Source: Sphingomonas sp.
GTDB taxonomy: Bacteria; Pseudomonadota; Alphaproteobacteria; Sphingomonadales; Sphingomonadaceae
NCBI RefSeq assembly: GCF_017304615.1
Contig: NZ_JAFKLZ010000002.1
Coordinates: 1-64,000 of the forward strand
Direction: 5' to 3'
DNA: 64,000 nt
Position 1 is the stretch's first letter. Every line of letters begins with the position of its first letter. Shown piece after piece: positions 20,717 through 28,991 of the stretch. Position numbers and translations under genes: made by a program. The notes under the pieces were generated by a model that saw only the letters and a program-made list of their open reading frames with translations, had not been told where the DNA came from and made no database searches.

Positions 20717-21652
20717 ATGCTGCGTATTATGCTCCGCAAACTGCTTCTCGCGCTCGGGCTGATCGCCGCTGGCGCCGCCTATGCCCAGACGGCCGCGCCC
20801 GCGCCTACGTCGCCCGCCCCCCAGCCTTCGCCCGCCGCCACGGCCGATGCCGATCCTGCTCTGTGGGTGGTCAAGGACAGGGACACGACGATCTACCTGT
20901 TCGGCACGGTCCACCTGCTTAAGCCCGGCCTGTCGTGGTTCGACGAGGCGGTGAAGAAGGCGTTCGATTCGTCCGACGAACTGGTGCTGGAAATGGTCCA
21001 GCCCGATCCCGCCGCGATGCAGGCGCTGGTGATGACGAAGGGGTTCACCGCCTCCGGCCCGACGCTGCCCGAACGCCTGCCCGCGGAGGACCGGCCGATC
21101 TATCTGAAGGCGCTGGCCGATCTCGGTCTTCCGTCGGCGCTGTTCGACCGCGCGCAGCCCTGGCTGGTCGCGACCAACCTGTCGCTGATCCCGCTGATGA
21201 AGCTCGGCTACGACGCCGCGAGTGGCCCCGAAAGCGTGCTGACCGCCGCCGCCACATCGAGCAAGAAGCCGATCACCGGTCTGGAGACGCCCGACCAGCA
21301 GATCGGCTATCTCGCCGGCCTGTCCGAACCGACGCAGGTCGCGTTCCTCGAATCGACGCTGAAGGACTTGCCCAAGACCGGCGAGACGATGGACAAGATG
21401 GTTGGCGCCTGGTCGCGCGGTGACCCAGCTACGCTCGGCGAGCTGATGAACGACGGGGTCAAGGACACACCGGAACTGGCCAAGACCCTGCTCTACGACC
21501 GCAACGCGCGCTGGGCACAGTGGATCAAGGCGCGGATGGCGAAGCCGGGGACGGTATTTATCGCGGTCGGCGCCGGGCATCTGGCCGGGCAGCGGAGCGT
21601 GATCGAGCAGTTGAAGGCGCTCAAGCTCACTGCGACACGCATGCCCTATTGA
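20717..21652 (+). CDS. TraB/GumN family protein, exported
   Basis: A 311-residue member of the TraB/GumN family (PF01963). It has a signal peptide ending AYAQ, an Ala/Pro-rich spacer, then the family start ALWVVKDRDTTIYLFGTVHLLKPGLSWF with the GTVH motif, and the C-terminal block VFIAVGAGHLAGQRSVIEQL with the GAGHL motif. Related TIKI proteins are metalloproteases; whether bacterial members are is not settled. A second family member starts inside its stop codon. An internal ATG at 20729 is an alternative start. Confidence 0.88.
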   Translation: MLRIMLRKLLLALGLIAAGAAYAQTAAPAPTSPAPQPSPAATADADPALWVVKDRDTTIYLFGTVHLLKPGLSWFDEAVKKAFDSSDELVLEMVQPDPAAMQALVMTKGFTASGPTLPERLPAEDRPIYLKALADLGLPSALFDRAQPWLVATNLSLIPLMKLGYDAASGPESVLTAAATSSKKPITGLETPDQQIGYLAGLSEPTQVAFLESTLKDLPKTGETMDKMVGAWSRGDPATLGELMNDGVKDTPELAKTLLYDRNARWAQWIKARMAKPGTVFIAVGAGHLAGQRSVIEQLKALKLTATRMPY

Positions 21653-22473
21653 CGCTGCTCCGCGCCCTGCTGCTGGCGGCGCTGGCGGGCATGCTGACCG
21701 CGTGTCCGCTTGCGCGCGAGCCAGCCAAGCCACCGATGTGGGTGGTGCGCGACGGCGACACGACGATCTGGCTGATGGGGTCGATCCACCTGTTGCCGCC
21801 GCGGATCGACTGGCGGAGCGACGCAGTCGATCGCGCGATGGGCGCGGACGAACTGGCGCTCGAAACCGATCCGACCGCGCCGGGCGATTTCGACGCGATC
21901 GGCAAGGCCCCGGGTCTCCTTCCGCTCGCCAAGCGCGTCGCAGCCGACCGGCAGGACGCACTGGCGCGCGCGATCGAACGAACCGGCCAGCCGGGCGACG
22001 CGTTCGACGGCTATAAGGACTGGGCGGCGGCGGTGATACTGGCGACCGGCGACGCGCTCGACAGCCGCGCGACCGCGAAGAACGGCATCGATGCGCAATT
22101 GTGGAAGGCGTTTCGCGGGCGGCAACGCGTGGCGCTCGAGAAGCCCGGCGACCAGCTCCGCGCGCTCGACATGCTGCCGCCGCAGCTGCAGTCGCGGATG
22201 CTCGACGAGACGCTCGACGGCGCTGACTATGATACGACGTACGAGGCGTGGGCGAGCGGCGACTTGGCCGCGATCGACAAGGCCGGCCCGTCGAAGGAAC
22301 TCCGCGCCTTCCTCGTCACCGCCGCCAACCGCCGCTGGGCCGACTGGATAGCCGCGCGGATGGCGCAGAAGGGCGAGGTCCTCGTCGCGGTCGGTGCCGG
22401 GCATCTGGCGGGGAAGGACTCGATCCCGGACCTGCTCGCGGCGAAGGGACTGAAGGTGGAGCGGACGCAATAA
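21649..22473 (+). CDS. second TraB/GumN family protein, lipoprotein-like
   Basis: A 274-residue paralogue of the preceding gene: MWVVRDGDTTIWLMGSIHLLPPRIDW (GSIH motif) and LVAVGAGHLAGKDSIPDLLAAKGL (GAGHL motif). The N terminus MTLLRALLLAALAGMLTAC carries a lipobox LTAC, so this copy is probably lipid-anchored whereas its neighbour is soluble. The start is TTG, overlapping the previous stop as TTGA, giving translational coupling. The tandem likely arose by duplication and diverged strongly. Confidence 0.86.
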   Translation: MTLLRALLLAALAGMLTACPLAREPAKPPMWVVRDGDTTIWLMGSIHLLPPRIDWRSDAVDRAMGADELALETDPTAPGDFDAIGKAPGLLPLAKRVAADRQDALARAIERTGQPGDAFDGYKDWAAAVILATGDALDSRATAKNGIDAQLWKAFRGRQRVALEKPGDQLRALDMLPPQLQSRMLDETLDGADYDTTYEAWASGDLAAIDKAGPSKELRAFLVTAANRRWADWIAARMAQKGEVLVAVGAGHLAGKDSIPDLLAAKGLKVERTQ

Positions 22474-22476
22474 AGG

Positions 22477-23184
22477 TCAGGCGAAACTCACCTTCGCCGG
22501 CCGCCGTCGCATCGCCGCCCCCATCGCGCCGAAGCCGAGTAGCATCATCGCCCAGGTCGCTGGTTCCGGAACGCCGAATGCCGCCCACGGCGTGTAGTCG
22601 TAGGTAAGGGTATAGCTGGCGGTGCCGCACAGATCATCCCCAGGGGTGCCACCACCACCGCACCCGCCGTTGACGCGGCGCACCGCAAAATCGGGTGGCA
22701 GGACGAACGTCGTATCGCTCGCATCCACCAGATGCGCGCCCAGGTATTTACCATCCAGCAGGATGTATCCGACACCGTTGAAGTTGGCCGGGTTCAGGTC
22801 GAATGTCTGACTCCCGATTACATCGTAGATCGAGAAATAGCCATAAACGAAGTTCGTCGCCCGGACGACATTGACCGTCGTGCTACCCGATCCTGTCAAC
22901 GCGATGGAGAGATTGCCCGTGGCTGCATTGCTGAGAGTCCACAGCCCGTTCGACGTCCAGCTCACTGCATAGTTTCCCGTCGCAGCGGTCGTGCTGTATA
23001 ACTGGTTGTAGTTCGACTTGTTGACCTTGATCTTCAACGTGACTGAATTGAGCACGCCGAGCGTCACATCGAACTTCGCCATCCCGTGCTGGGTCATATC
23101 ATTGTCGGTCTGCACGATCGTTACCGCGCCCGCAGGAGCGGCAAGGAACATTGCGGCCGACGCCGCGGTCGCTACGAATCGCAT
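22477..23184 (-). CDS. PEPxxWA-CTERM sorting domain protein
   Basis: A 235-residue exported protein: signal peptide ending AGA, a beta-rich Asn/Thr/Ser-rich body, and the C-terminal tripartite sorting signal VPEPATWAMMLLGFGAMGAAMRRRP, which is the sphingomonad PEPxxWA variant. By analogy with PEP-CTERM proteins it is recognised by an exosortase, which is not encoded in this window. The passenger domain is not recognised. It converges on the second TraB/GumN gene with 3 bases between stops. Confidence 0.88.
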   Translation of the reverse strand: MRFVATAASAAMFLAAPAGAVTIVQTDNDMTQHGMAKFDVTLGVLNSVTLKIKVNKSNYNQLYSTTAATGNYAVSWTSNGLWTLSNAATGNLSIALTGSGSTTVNVVRATNFVYGYFSIYDVIGSQTFDLNPANFNGVGYILLDGKYLGAHLVDASDTTFVLPPDFAVRRVNGGCGGGGTPGDDLCGTASYTLTYDYTPWAAFGVPEPATWAMMLLGFGAMGAAMRRRPAKVSFA

Positions 23185-23388
23185 CGTCTCTTCTCCCCGT
23201 TATTAACCATGTTGCGGGAAAGACCCGGACCAGTCGAGTCTAGGACTGCACTGTAACGGACTGCTTCGGGCACTGCCCACCCTTGCCTCCCCGCCCCCTT
23301 TCCACTACAGGCGCGCGCTTCCGCGACGTGGTCATCCCTGGAGGCGTGACGCGGAAGTCCACTGAACCAACGTATTTCGGAGAATATC

Positions 23389-24057
23389 ATGAGCGACCAA
23401 TTGACGCTCGCCGCCGAGACGCGCGACCGTGGAGGCAAGGGAGCCTCGCGTGATCTGCGCCGCAACGGCCGCGTGCCCGCCGTCATCTATGGCATGAAGC
23501 AGGACCCCGTCTCGATCCATCTGGAAGAGAAGGCACTGGTCCGCGCGCTGGGCACCGGGCATTTCATGAACACGGTCGTCATGATCGACGTGGGCGGCAA
23601 GCCCGTCCGCACCCTCCCCAAGGACGTCGCGTTCGACGTCGTCACCGACCGTCCGCTCCACGTCGACTTCCTGCGCATCAGCGAGCACGCGACCGTGCAC
23701 GTCAATGTGCCGGTGGTGTTCACCGACGAGGAGGAGTCGCACGGCATCAAGATCGGCGGCGTGCTGAACATCGTTCGCCACGAACTCGAGCTGGTCGTCG
23801 ACGCCGCGAACATCCCCGGCGAGATCGAGATTTCGCTCAAGGGCCTCGAGGTCGGCGATTCGATCCACATCTCGCAGGTCAAGCTGCCCAAGGGCGCGAC
23901 GTCGGCGATCGACGACCGCGACTTCACCATCGCGACGATCGTCGCCCCGTCGGCGCTCAAGTCGACCGAAGGCGATAACGAGACCGCTGCGGCCCCTGCT
24001 GAAGCCGCGGCACCTGCCGAAGGCGAGACCGCTGCCGCCGAGGGCGACGCCGAGTAA
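23389..24057 (+). CDS. rplY: 50S ribosomal protein L25/general stress protein Ctc
   Basis: Binds 5S rRNA. The 222-residue length is that of the two-domain Ctc (TL5) form: an N-terminal L25 domain with [15 protein letters not shown] and a C-terminal beta domain, followed by an Ala/Glu-rich acidic tail. A GGAGA ribosome site precedes the ATG. A strong terminator hairpin follows at 24091-24128. pth lies next on the same strand, a common bacterial pairing. Confidence 0.96.
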   Translation: MSDQLTLAAETRDRGGKGASRDLRRNGRVPAVIYGMKQDPVSIHLEEKALVRALGTGHFMNTVVMIDVGGKPVRTLPKDVAFDVVTDRPLHVDFLRISEHATVHVNVPVVFTDEEESHGIKIGGVLNIVRHELELVVDAANIPGEIEISLKGLEVGDSIHISQVKLPKGATSAIDDRDFTIATIVAPSALKSTEGDNETAAAPAEAAAPAEGETAAAEGDAE

Positions 24058-24090
24058 CACCGGCTTCGCGTTCGGGAACGAACGAACGAG

Positions 24091-24128
24091 GGGCGCGCGA
24101 TCGGCTGGATCGCGCGCCCTTCTTGTTT
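24091..24128 (+). terminator. rho-independent terminator after rplY
   Basis: A perfect 12-base stem GGGCGCGCGATC / GATCGCGCGCCC with a 5-base loop (24103-24107), followed by TTCTTGTTT. Placed 34 bases after the rplY stop. It separates rplY from pth, so pth needs its own promoter or read-through. Confidence 0.85.
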
Positions 24129-24197
24129 GGTCGCCTCTCGGCGACGGCGGCACCGGTGCCGCTTCCGCGTCGGCGGAAACCCCGGTAGGGGCGAACA

Positions 24198-24773
24198 ATG
24201 CAACTCTGGGTCGGCCTGGGTAATCCCGGCGCGCAATATGCGATGCATCGCCACAATGTCGGCTTCATGGCCGTGGACGCGATCGCCGAGGTGCATGATT
24301 TCGGCGCGGTGAAGAAGCAGTTTCAGGGCTGGACGCAAGAGGGCCGCATCGGGGCTGAGAAGATCATCCTGCTCAAGCCCGCGACCTTCATGAACGAAAG
24401 CGGCCGGTCGATCGGCGAGGCGATGCGCTTCTACAAGCTGGAGCCGCAGGACGTGACCGTCTTCTACGACGAACTCGACCTGGAGCCGTTCAAGGTCAAG
24501 GTGAAGCGCGGTGGCGGGGCCGCGGGGCATAACGGCATCCGCTCGACCATCCAGCATCTGGGCGACGGTTTCCGTCGCGTGCGGATCGGGATCGGGCATC
24601 CGGGGCACAAGGACCGCGTTACCGGCCATGTGCTGGGCAATTACGCGAAGGCTGAGATCGAGCCGCTGAGCGACTTGCTCGGCGCGATCGCCGCGGAGGC
24701 CGACTGGCTCGCCAGGGGCGACGACGTGCGCTTCATGAACGACCTGGCGCTCAGGATGGGAGACGGGAAGTGA
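24198..24773 (+). CDS. pth: peptidyl-tRNA hydrolase
   Basis: Releases tRNA from peptidyl-tRNA dropped from ribosomes. It has 191 residues with family motifs VGLGNPGAQYAMHRHNVGF (catalytic His in RHN), KPATFMNESGRS, and FYDELDLEPFKVKVKRGGGAAGHNG (catalytic Asp in YDE). The stop overlaps the next gene's GTG start (GTGA). Confidence 0.97.
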   Translation: MQLWVGLGNPGAQYAMHRHNVGFMAVDAIAEVHDFGAVKKQFQGWTQEGRIGAEKIILLKPATFMNESGRSIGEAMRFYKLEPQDVTVFYDELDLEPFKVKVKRGGGAAGHNGIRSTIQHLGDGFRRVRIGIGHPGHKDRVTGHVLGNYAKAEIEPLSDLLGAIAAEADWLARGDDVRFMNDLALRMGDGK

Positions 24774-25345
24774 CGCGCACACTGTTCCCGACGCACTTCT
24801 ACGACGCGCCGCTCGGCGATGCGGCGCTGGTCGATGAACTGGCCGATGCGTGCCGGGATGTCGCCGCCCAGGACAAGGCCGGGCAGTTCTGGTCGAAGGA
24901 GCATGGCTATCGCGGCTACACCTCCTACGCATCCTTGGACGATCTGCCGTTGCGCGACCCGCGCTTCGCCGACCTGGTGCGGTTGCTCGACAAGCATGTC
25001 GCGACGTTCGCGAAGGCGGCAGGGTTCGAGCTCGGCAAGAAGCTCAAGCTCGACAGCCTGTGGGTCAACGTCCTGAAACCCGGCGGCACGCATTCGGGGC
25101 ACATCCACCCGCACAGCATCGTGTCGGGCACCGTCTATGTCGCGGTGCCGCCGGGGTCGGGCGCGCTGCGGCTCGAAGACCCGCGCTTGCCGCTGATGAT
25201 GGCCGCGCCGTCGCGCCCGGACACGTTCGTCTATGTCGAGCCGGACGCCGGCAGCGTGTTCCTGTGGGAAAGCTGGTTGCGGCACGAAGTCATGCCCAAT
25301 GCGGCGAAACAGGACCGGATCAGCATCAGCTTCAACTATCGGTAA
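24770..25345 (+). CDS. TIGR02466 family putative 2-oxoglutarate/Fe(II) oxygenase
   Basis: A 191-residue protein resembling the uncharacterised TIGR02466 family, which has a double-stranded beta-helix fold like 2OG-Fe(II) oxygenases. Likely metal ligands are in GTHSGHIHPHS and WLRHEVMPN, and the C-terminal Arg of DRISISFNYR would hold the cosubstrate. The GTG start overlaps the pth stop by four bases, so it is translationally coupled to pth. The substrate is unknown. Confidence 0.85.
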   Translation: MTRTLFPTHFYDAPLGDAALVDELADACRDVAAQDKAGQFWSKEHGYRGYTSYASLDDLPLRDPRFADLVRLLDKHVATFAKAAGFELGKKLKLDSLWVNVLKPGGTHSGHIHPHSIVSGTVYVAVPPGSGALRLEDPRLPLMMAAPSRPDTFVYVEPDAGSVFLWESWLRHEVMPNAAKQDRISISFNYR

Positions 25346-25364
25346 CGTTCCTCAGTCTTTTCTT

Positions 25365-25444
25365 CGTCACCCCGGACTTGATCCCGGGTCCCGCTTTTCC
25401 AGTGAGGCGATGAAGCGGGATGCCGGATCAAGTCCGGCATGACG
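25365..25444. repeat. REP-like imperfect inverted repeat
   Basis: Two 32-base arms (25365-25396 and 25413-25444) are inverted copies matching at 27 of 32 positions, with the core GGACTTGATCC / GGATCAAGTCC. This looks like the dispersed repetitive extragenic palindromes of sphingomonads. The RNA could fold into a long hairpin right after the TIGR02466 gene stop and ends 30 bases before the next start codon. Confidence 0.75.
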
Positions 25445-25474
25445 AGAATTGAAAACGAAGCTATCAAACTCCCC

Positions 25475-25858
25475 ATGGCCATCGACCGACGCATGATGCT
25501 GGGCGGCACCGCCGCGATGATGGCGTGGCCGAAAGGGGCGTTTGCCGTGGAGGAAAATCACATGTTCGGCATGGTCGGCCGGATGAAGGCGATCGCGGGG
25601 AAACGCGACACGCTGCTCGACATCCTGCTCGAGAGTTCGGGGGCGATGCCCGGGTGTCTCAGCTATATCGTTGCCAAGGACTTGGCCGATCCCGACGCGA
25701 TCTGGATCACCGAAGCGTGGGACAGCAAGGAGAGCCACGACGCTTCGCTCAAGCTGCCGCAGGTCCAGACCGCGATCGCCAAGGCTCGACCGCTGATCGC
25801 CGGTTTCGATTCGGGCGCGCAGACCCAGCCGATATTCGGGATCGGGCTGAACCGTTAG
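25475..25858 (+). CDS. antibiotic biosynthesis monooxygenase (ABM)-like, exported
   Basis: A 127-residue protein with a possible Tat-type N terminus (DRRMMLGGTAAMMAWP), then a small ABM-like alpha/beta-barrel half: MFGMVGRMKAIAGKRDTLLDILLESS, CLSYIVAKDLADPDAIWITEAWDSKESHDASL. ABM-domain proteins are small oxygenases or stress-related proteins; the substrate here is unknown. I chose the ATG at 25475; the open frame extends to 25439 into the inverted repeat. The stop abuts the stop of a convergent gene. Confidence 0.8.
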   Translation: MAIDRRMMLGGTAAMMAWPKGAFAVEENHMFGMVGRMKAIAGKRDTLLDILLESSGAMPGCLSYIVAKDLADPDAIWITEAWDSKESHDASLKLPQVQTAIAKARPLIAGFDSGAQTQPIFGIGLNR

Positions 25859-26446
25859 CTAGAACGCCAGGCGGACGGCGAAGGTCGCGATCGGGTTCAG
25901 CCCCGCGCGGTTGACGGCGCGGTCACCGCCGCTCGACATGCGGATCCGCGGACCACGGCTGATCGCGCGACCGAACAGCGTACCGCCTTCCAATCCGACG
26001 ACCAGATTCGGTGCGAGTTCGGTATCATAACCTACCACCGCAGCCGGCGTCCGGCGTCGATAGATGCGCTGCTGTGCGCCGACGCCGCCCCGCGCGGCCG
26101 AATCGAGCAACAGGCCATGCGTCGCCTGCTCGGCATCGCGCCAGAAATTGACCTTCGCGAAATAGCGGTCGCCGACCGACAGACGGAAGCCGGTTTTGGT
26201 CGAGGGATAGATGTCGATCATCCCGCCGACGAAGCGCGGGCGGACCATATCGGTAATCGCGAGATAGCCACCCCGGCGCACCAGCTTCGGCCCGAGACGC
26301 GGGGTTCGGCCATTGATCACACCAAACCGCGCCGCGGCGATGTCGGGCCGCGCTGCGCTGCGTTCACGCGCGACCGCAGGCTGCGCTATTGCTAACAGCA
26401 TGATGGCCAAGCCGATGATCGCGACTCCCCGTGACGCGATGCCCAT
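25859..26446 (-). CDS. exported protein, unknown, possible beta-barrel
   Basis: A 195-residue protein with a signal peptide (GVAIIGLAIMLLAIAQPAVA) and alternating short hydrophobic strands; the C terminus ends AVRLAF with terminal Phe, as seen in outer-membrane proteins. No family is recognised. ATG at 26446 is preferred over 26476 because it begins the signal peptide. It is convergent with the ABM gene and divergent from ychF. Confidence 0.6.
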   Translation of the reverse strand: MGIASRGVAIIGLAIMLLAIAQPAVARERSAARPDIAAARFGVINGRTPRLGPKLVRRGGYLAITDMVRPRFVGGMIDIYPSTKTGFRLSVGDRYFAKVNFWRDAEQATHGLLLDSAARGGVGAQQRIYRRRTPAAVVGYDTELAPNLVVGLEGGTLFGRAISRGPRIRMSSGGDRAVNRAGLNPIATFAVRLAF

Positions 26447-26637
26447 CAATTTTCCCCTTCCGGCCGCATCCCTCACGCGCGGCCCCGTGTACTAGACGAT
26501 ACGATCCACGCCGGCCCACACAAGTTTTTTACGAAAAATTAATGATTGCGGTCGGAGCGGGGCAGCCGCGTCCGACTGGCGCTTTCATGCATCTGCGCCT
26601 ACACGGCGCGCTTTCTACCTCCCCAAAAGCGAGCATC

Positions 26638-27735
26638 ATGGGTTTCAAATGCGGCATCGTCGGCCTCCCCAATGTGGGCAAGTCGACGCTCTTCAACGCG
26701 CTGACCGAAACGGCGGCGGCGCAAGCGGCGAACTATCCGTTCTGCACGATCGAGCCGAACGTGGGGAATGTCGGCGTGCCCGACCCGCGGCTGGACAAGC
26801 TCGCCGCGATCGCAGGGTCGCAGAAGATCATCGAGACGCAACTGGCGTTCGTCGATATTGCCGGGCTGGTCCGCGGCGCGTCGAAGGGCGAGGGGTTGGG
26901 CAACCAGTTCCTGGGCAACATCCGCGAGGTCGACGCGATCGTCCACGTGCTGCGCTGTTTCGAGAATGGCGACGTGACGCATGTCGAGGGCAAGGTCGAC
27001 CCGATTGCCGACGCCGAGACGGTCGAGACCGAATTGATGCTGTCAGATCTGGAAAGCCTGGAAAAGCGCGTGCCCAATCTGGCCAAGAAAGCGGCGCAGG
27101 GCGACAAGGAAGCGAAGATCGCCGCCAGCGTGCTGGGCCAGGCACTCGACCTGCTGCGCGATGGCAAGCCGGCGCGGTTGACCGAGCCGAAAGACGCCGA
27201 GGAAGCGCGCATGCTCAGCCAGGCGCAGCTGATCACCGCCAAGCCGGTCCTCTACGTCTGCAATGTCGATGAAGGCGACGCGGCGACCGGCAACGCGCAT
27301 TCCGCGCGGGTGTTCGAGAAGGCCAAGGCGGAGGGCGCGGAGGCCGTTGTCGTGTCCGCGGCGATCGAGGCCGAGATCGCGACCATGCCGGCGCAGGATC
27401 GCGGCGAGTTCCTGGCCGAACTGGGCTTGTCGGAAACCGGCCTCGCCCGCGTCATCACCGCGGGGTATAAGCTGCTCCACCTGCTGACCTTCTTCACCGT
27501 GGGCCCTAAGGAAGCGCGCGCCTGGACCGTCGATGCCGGCGCCACCGCCCCGCAGGCGGCAGGCGAGATCCACACCGATTTCGAGAAAGGGTTCATCCGC
27601 GCCGAGACGATCGCCTACGACGACTACGTCGCGCTGGGCGGCGAGGCCAAGGCGCGCGAGGCCGGCAAACTGCGCGCCGAGGGGAAGGCCTATGTCGTCC
27701 ACGACGGTGATGTGATGCATTTCCTGCACAGCTAG
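26638..27735 (+). CDS. ychF: redox-regulated ATPase YchF (OLA1-type)
   Basis: TRAFAC-class P-loop NTPase that binds ribosomes. It shows the G1 loop GLPNVGKST, the G3 region DIAGLVRGASKGEGLGNQFL, and NVDE in place of NKxD at G4 (VCNVDEGD), which fits the ATP preference of the family. The C-terminal TGS domain contains AWTVDAGATAPQAAGEIHTDFEKGFIRAE. The length of 365 residues is standard. ATG at 26638 gives the family start MGFKCGIVG. Confidence 0.97.
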   Translation: MGFKCGIVGLPNVGKSTLFNALTETAAAQAANYPFCTIEPNVGNVGVPDPRLDKLAAIAGSQKIIETQLAFVDIAGLVRGASKGEGLGNQFLGNIREVDAIVHVLRCFENGDVTHVEGKVDPIADAETVETELMLSDLESLEKRVPNLAKKAAQGDKEAKIAASVLGQALDLLRDGKPARLTEPKDAEEARMLSQAQLITAKPVLYVCNVDEGDAATGNAHSARVFEKAKAEGAEAVVVSAAIEAEIATMPAQDRGEFLAELGLSETGLARVITAGYKLLHLLTFFTVGPKEARAWTVDAGATAPQAAGEIHTDFEKGFIRAETIAYDDYVALGGEAKAREAGKLRAEGKAYVVHDGDVMHFLHS

Positions 27736-27972
27736 GCGCGATCGCGATTCTGGCGCGATTCCGGGCCGTCACGCTGGCGCGGCTCTCCCCATTCTGTCCA
27801 ATTGCGGGACAGGCCGAATGCCTGCCGACTCGCTTATTCTTAACCAACGATTTACAGTTGTAACGACTCGTAAGATTGTTCGGGGGCTGGGGGACCAACT
27901 CACGCTGGCTGAAAGAGTCTAAAAAACAAAACAGGGTCGCTATCCATCAGTTAATATCTGGAAGGAATAGCG

Positions 27973-28746
27973 ATGAATTTCCGTATCTTAAGCGCCGCTG
28001 CGCTTGGCGTGAGCGCATTGATGGCGCCGAACGTGGCACAGGCGCAGAACGTCGACCTCGAGCTCGCATTGCTCGTGGACGTCTCCGGCAGCGTTGATTC
28101 AACCGAGTTCAATCTGCAGCGGCAGGGCTATGTCAACGCGTTCAACGATCCCACGATCCAAGCCATTTTCCAAAGCGGCAGGTCGGCCGCGATCACGTTG
28201 ATCTACTGGTCGGGCAGCGCCGAGCAATCGCAGGCGGTTGGCTGGACGTTGGTCAACTCTGCCGCTTCGTCTGCGGCGTTCGCCAATTTGATTGCGGCGA
28301 CCTCTCGCCCCTTCAGCGGCAACACCGCCCCGGGCAGTGCGCTCAACTACGTTGCGCCCAAGTTCTTCAACAACACGTTCACCAGCGCTAGGCAGGTCAT
28401 CGACGTGTCGGGCGACGGCGCGGAAAATGATGGGACGAACACGCTCGCGGCGCGCAATGCGGCGCTGGCGCTTGGCATCGACCAGATCAACGGCTTGCCG
28501 ATTCTGGGCGAATCTGGCCTGCTGGCGTTCTACCAGAACAACATCCAGGGCGGCGCCGGGTCGTTCACCACGGCCGCGTCCTCGTTCGCGACTTTCGACG
28601 CGGCGATCAAAAGCAAGATCGGCACCGAACTGACCGGTGGTGTGCCGGAACCGGCAACTTGGGCGATGATGGTGATGGGCTTTGGTGCGATGGGCTTCGC
28701 CCTGCGTCGCCGTACGGCGGCGACGATGCGCGTCCGCTACGCCTGA
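27973..28746 (+). CDS. DUF1194 von Willebrand-type protein with PEPxxWA-CTERM tail
   Basis: A 257-residue exported protein: signal peptide through AQA (about residue 24), then a von Willebrand A-like domain starting VDLELALLVDVSGSVD with an intact MIDAS DxSxS at residues 36-40, and a second metal-loop segment VIDVSGDGAENDGTN. The C terminus carries VPEPATWAMMVMGFGAMGFALRRR, a sorting signal. The domain fits DUF1194 (PF06707). A GGAAGGA ribosome site precedes the ATG. A perfect hairpin follows the gene. Confidence 0.9.
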   Translation: MNFRILSAAALGVSALMAPNVAQAQNVDLELALLVDVSGSVDSTEFNLQRQGYVNAFNDPTIQAIFQSGRSAAITLIYWSGSAEQSQAVGWTLVNSAASSAAFANLIAATSRPFSGNTAPGSALNYVAPKFFNNTFTSARQVIDVSGDGAENDGTNTLAARNAALALGIDQINGLPILGESGLLAFYQNNIQGGAGSFTTAASSFATFDAAIKSKIGTELTGGVPEPATWAMMVMGFGAMGFALRRRTAATMRVRYA

Positions 28747-28759
28747 TTTCCCGCGAGTT

Positions 28760-28800
28760 CCACCGACCGGGCCAGTCCCGGTCGGTGGGATCGCTTTGTC
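28760..28800 (+). terminator. rho-independent terminator after the DUF1194 gene
   Basis: A perfect 12-base stem CCACCGACCGGG / CCCGGTCGGTGG (28760-28771 and 28777-28788) with a 5-base loop, followed by a T-containing run to about 28800. Located 14 bases after the stop. Confidence 0.75.
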
Positions 28801-28938
28801 CTTACGATGATGTTTCCGGAATAATCGCGATTCGCGAGCAAACGCGCATGCATTCCAAGAGAAGGCCGATTTCTGCTGACGAACGGCCCGCCAATTTTCG
28901 CGCCATTTAGCGGATAAAGGCCCGTTAACCAAGAAAAG

Positions 28939-28968
28939 TTGCCAACAATCAAAGCTTTGCTGCTATAT
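28939..28968 (+). promoter_or_regulatory. putative sigma70-type promoter for the double PilZ gene
   Basis: TTGCCA at 28939-28944 and CTATAT at 28963-28968 are 18 bases apart in an AT-rich stretch, and the GTG start is 23 bases further on. The position and spacing are compatible with a housekeeping promoter; it is unproven. Confidence 0.4.
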
Positions 28969-28991
28969 AGTGCCCAGGCTGGAGAAAGCAC

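Noticed and set aside
25365-25444. Part of a CRISPR array
   Set aside because: There is one inverted pair only, not regularly spaced direct repeats, and no cas genes nearby.
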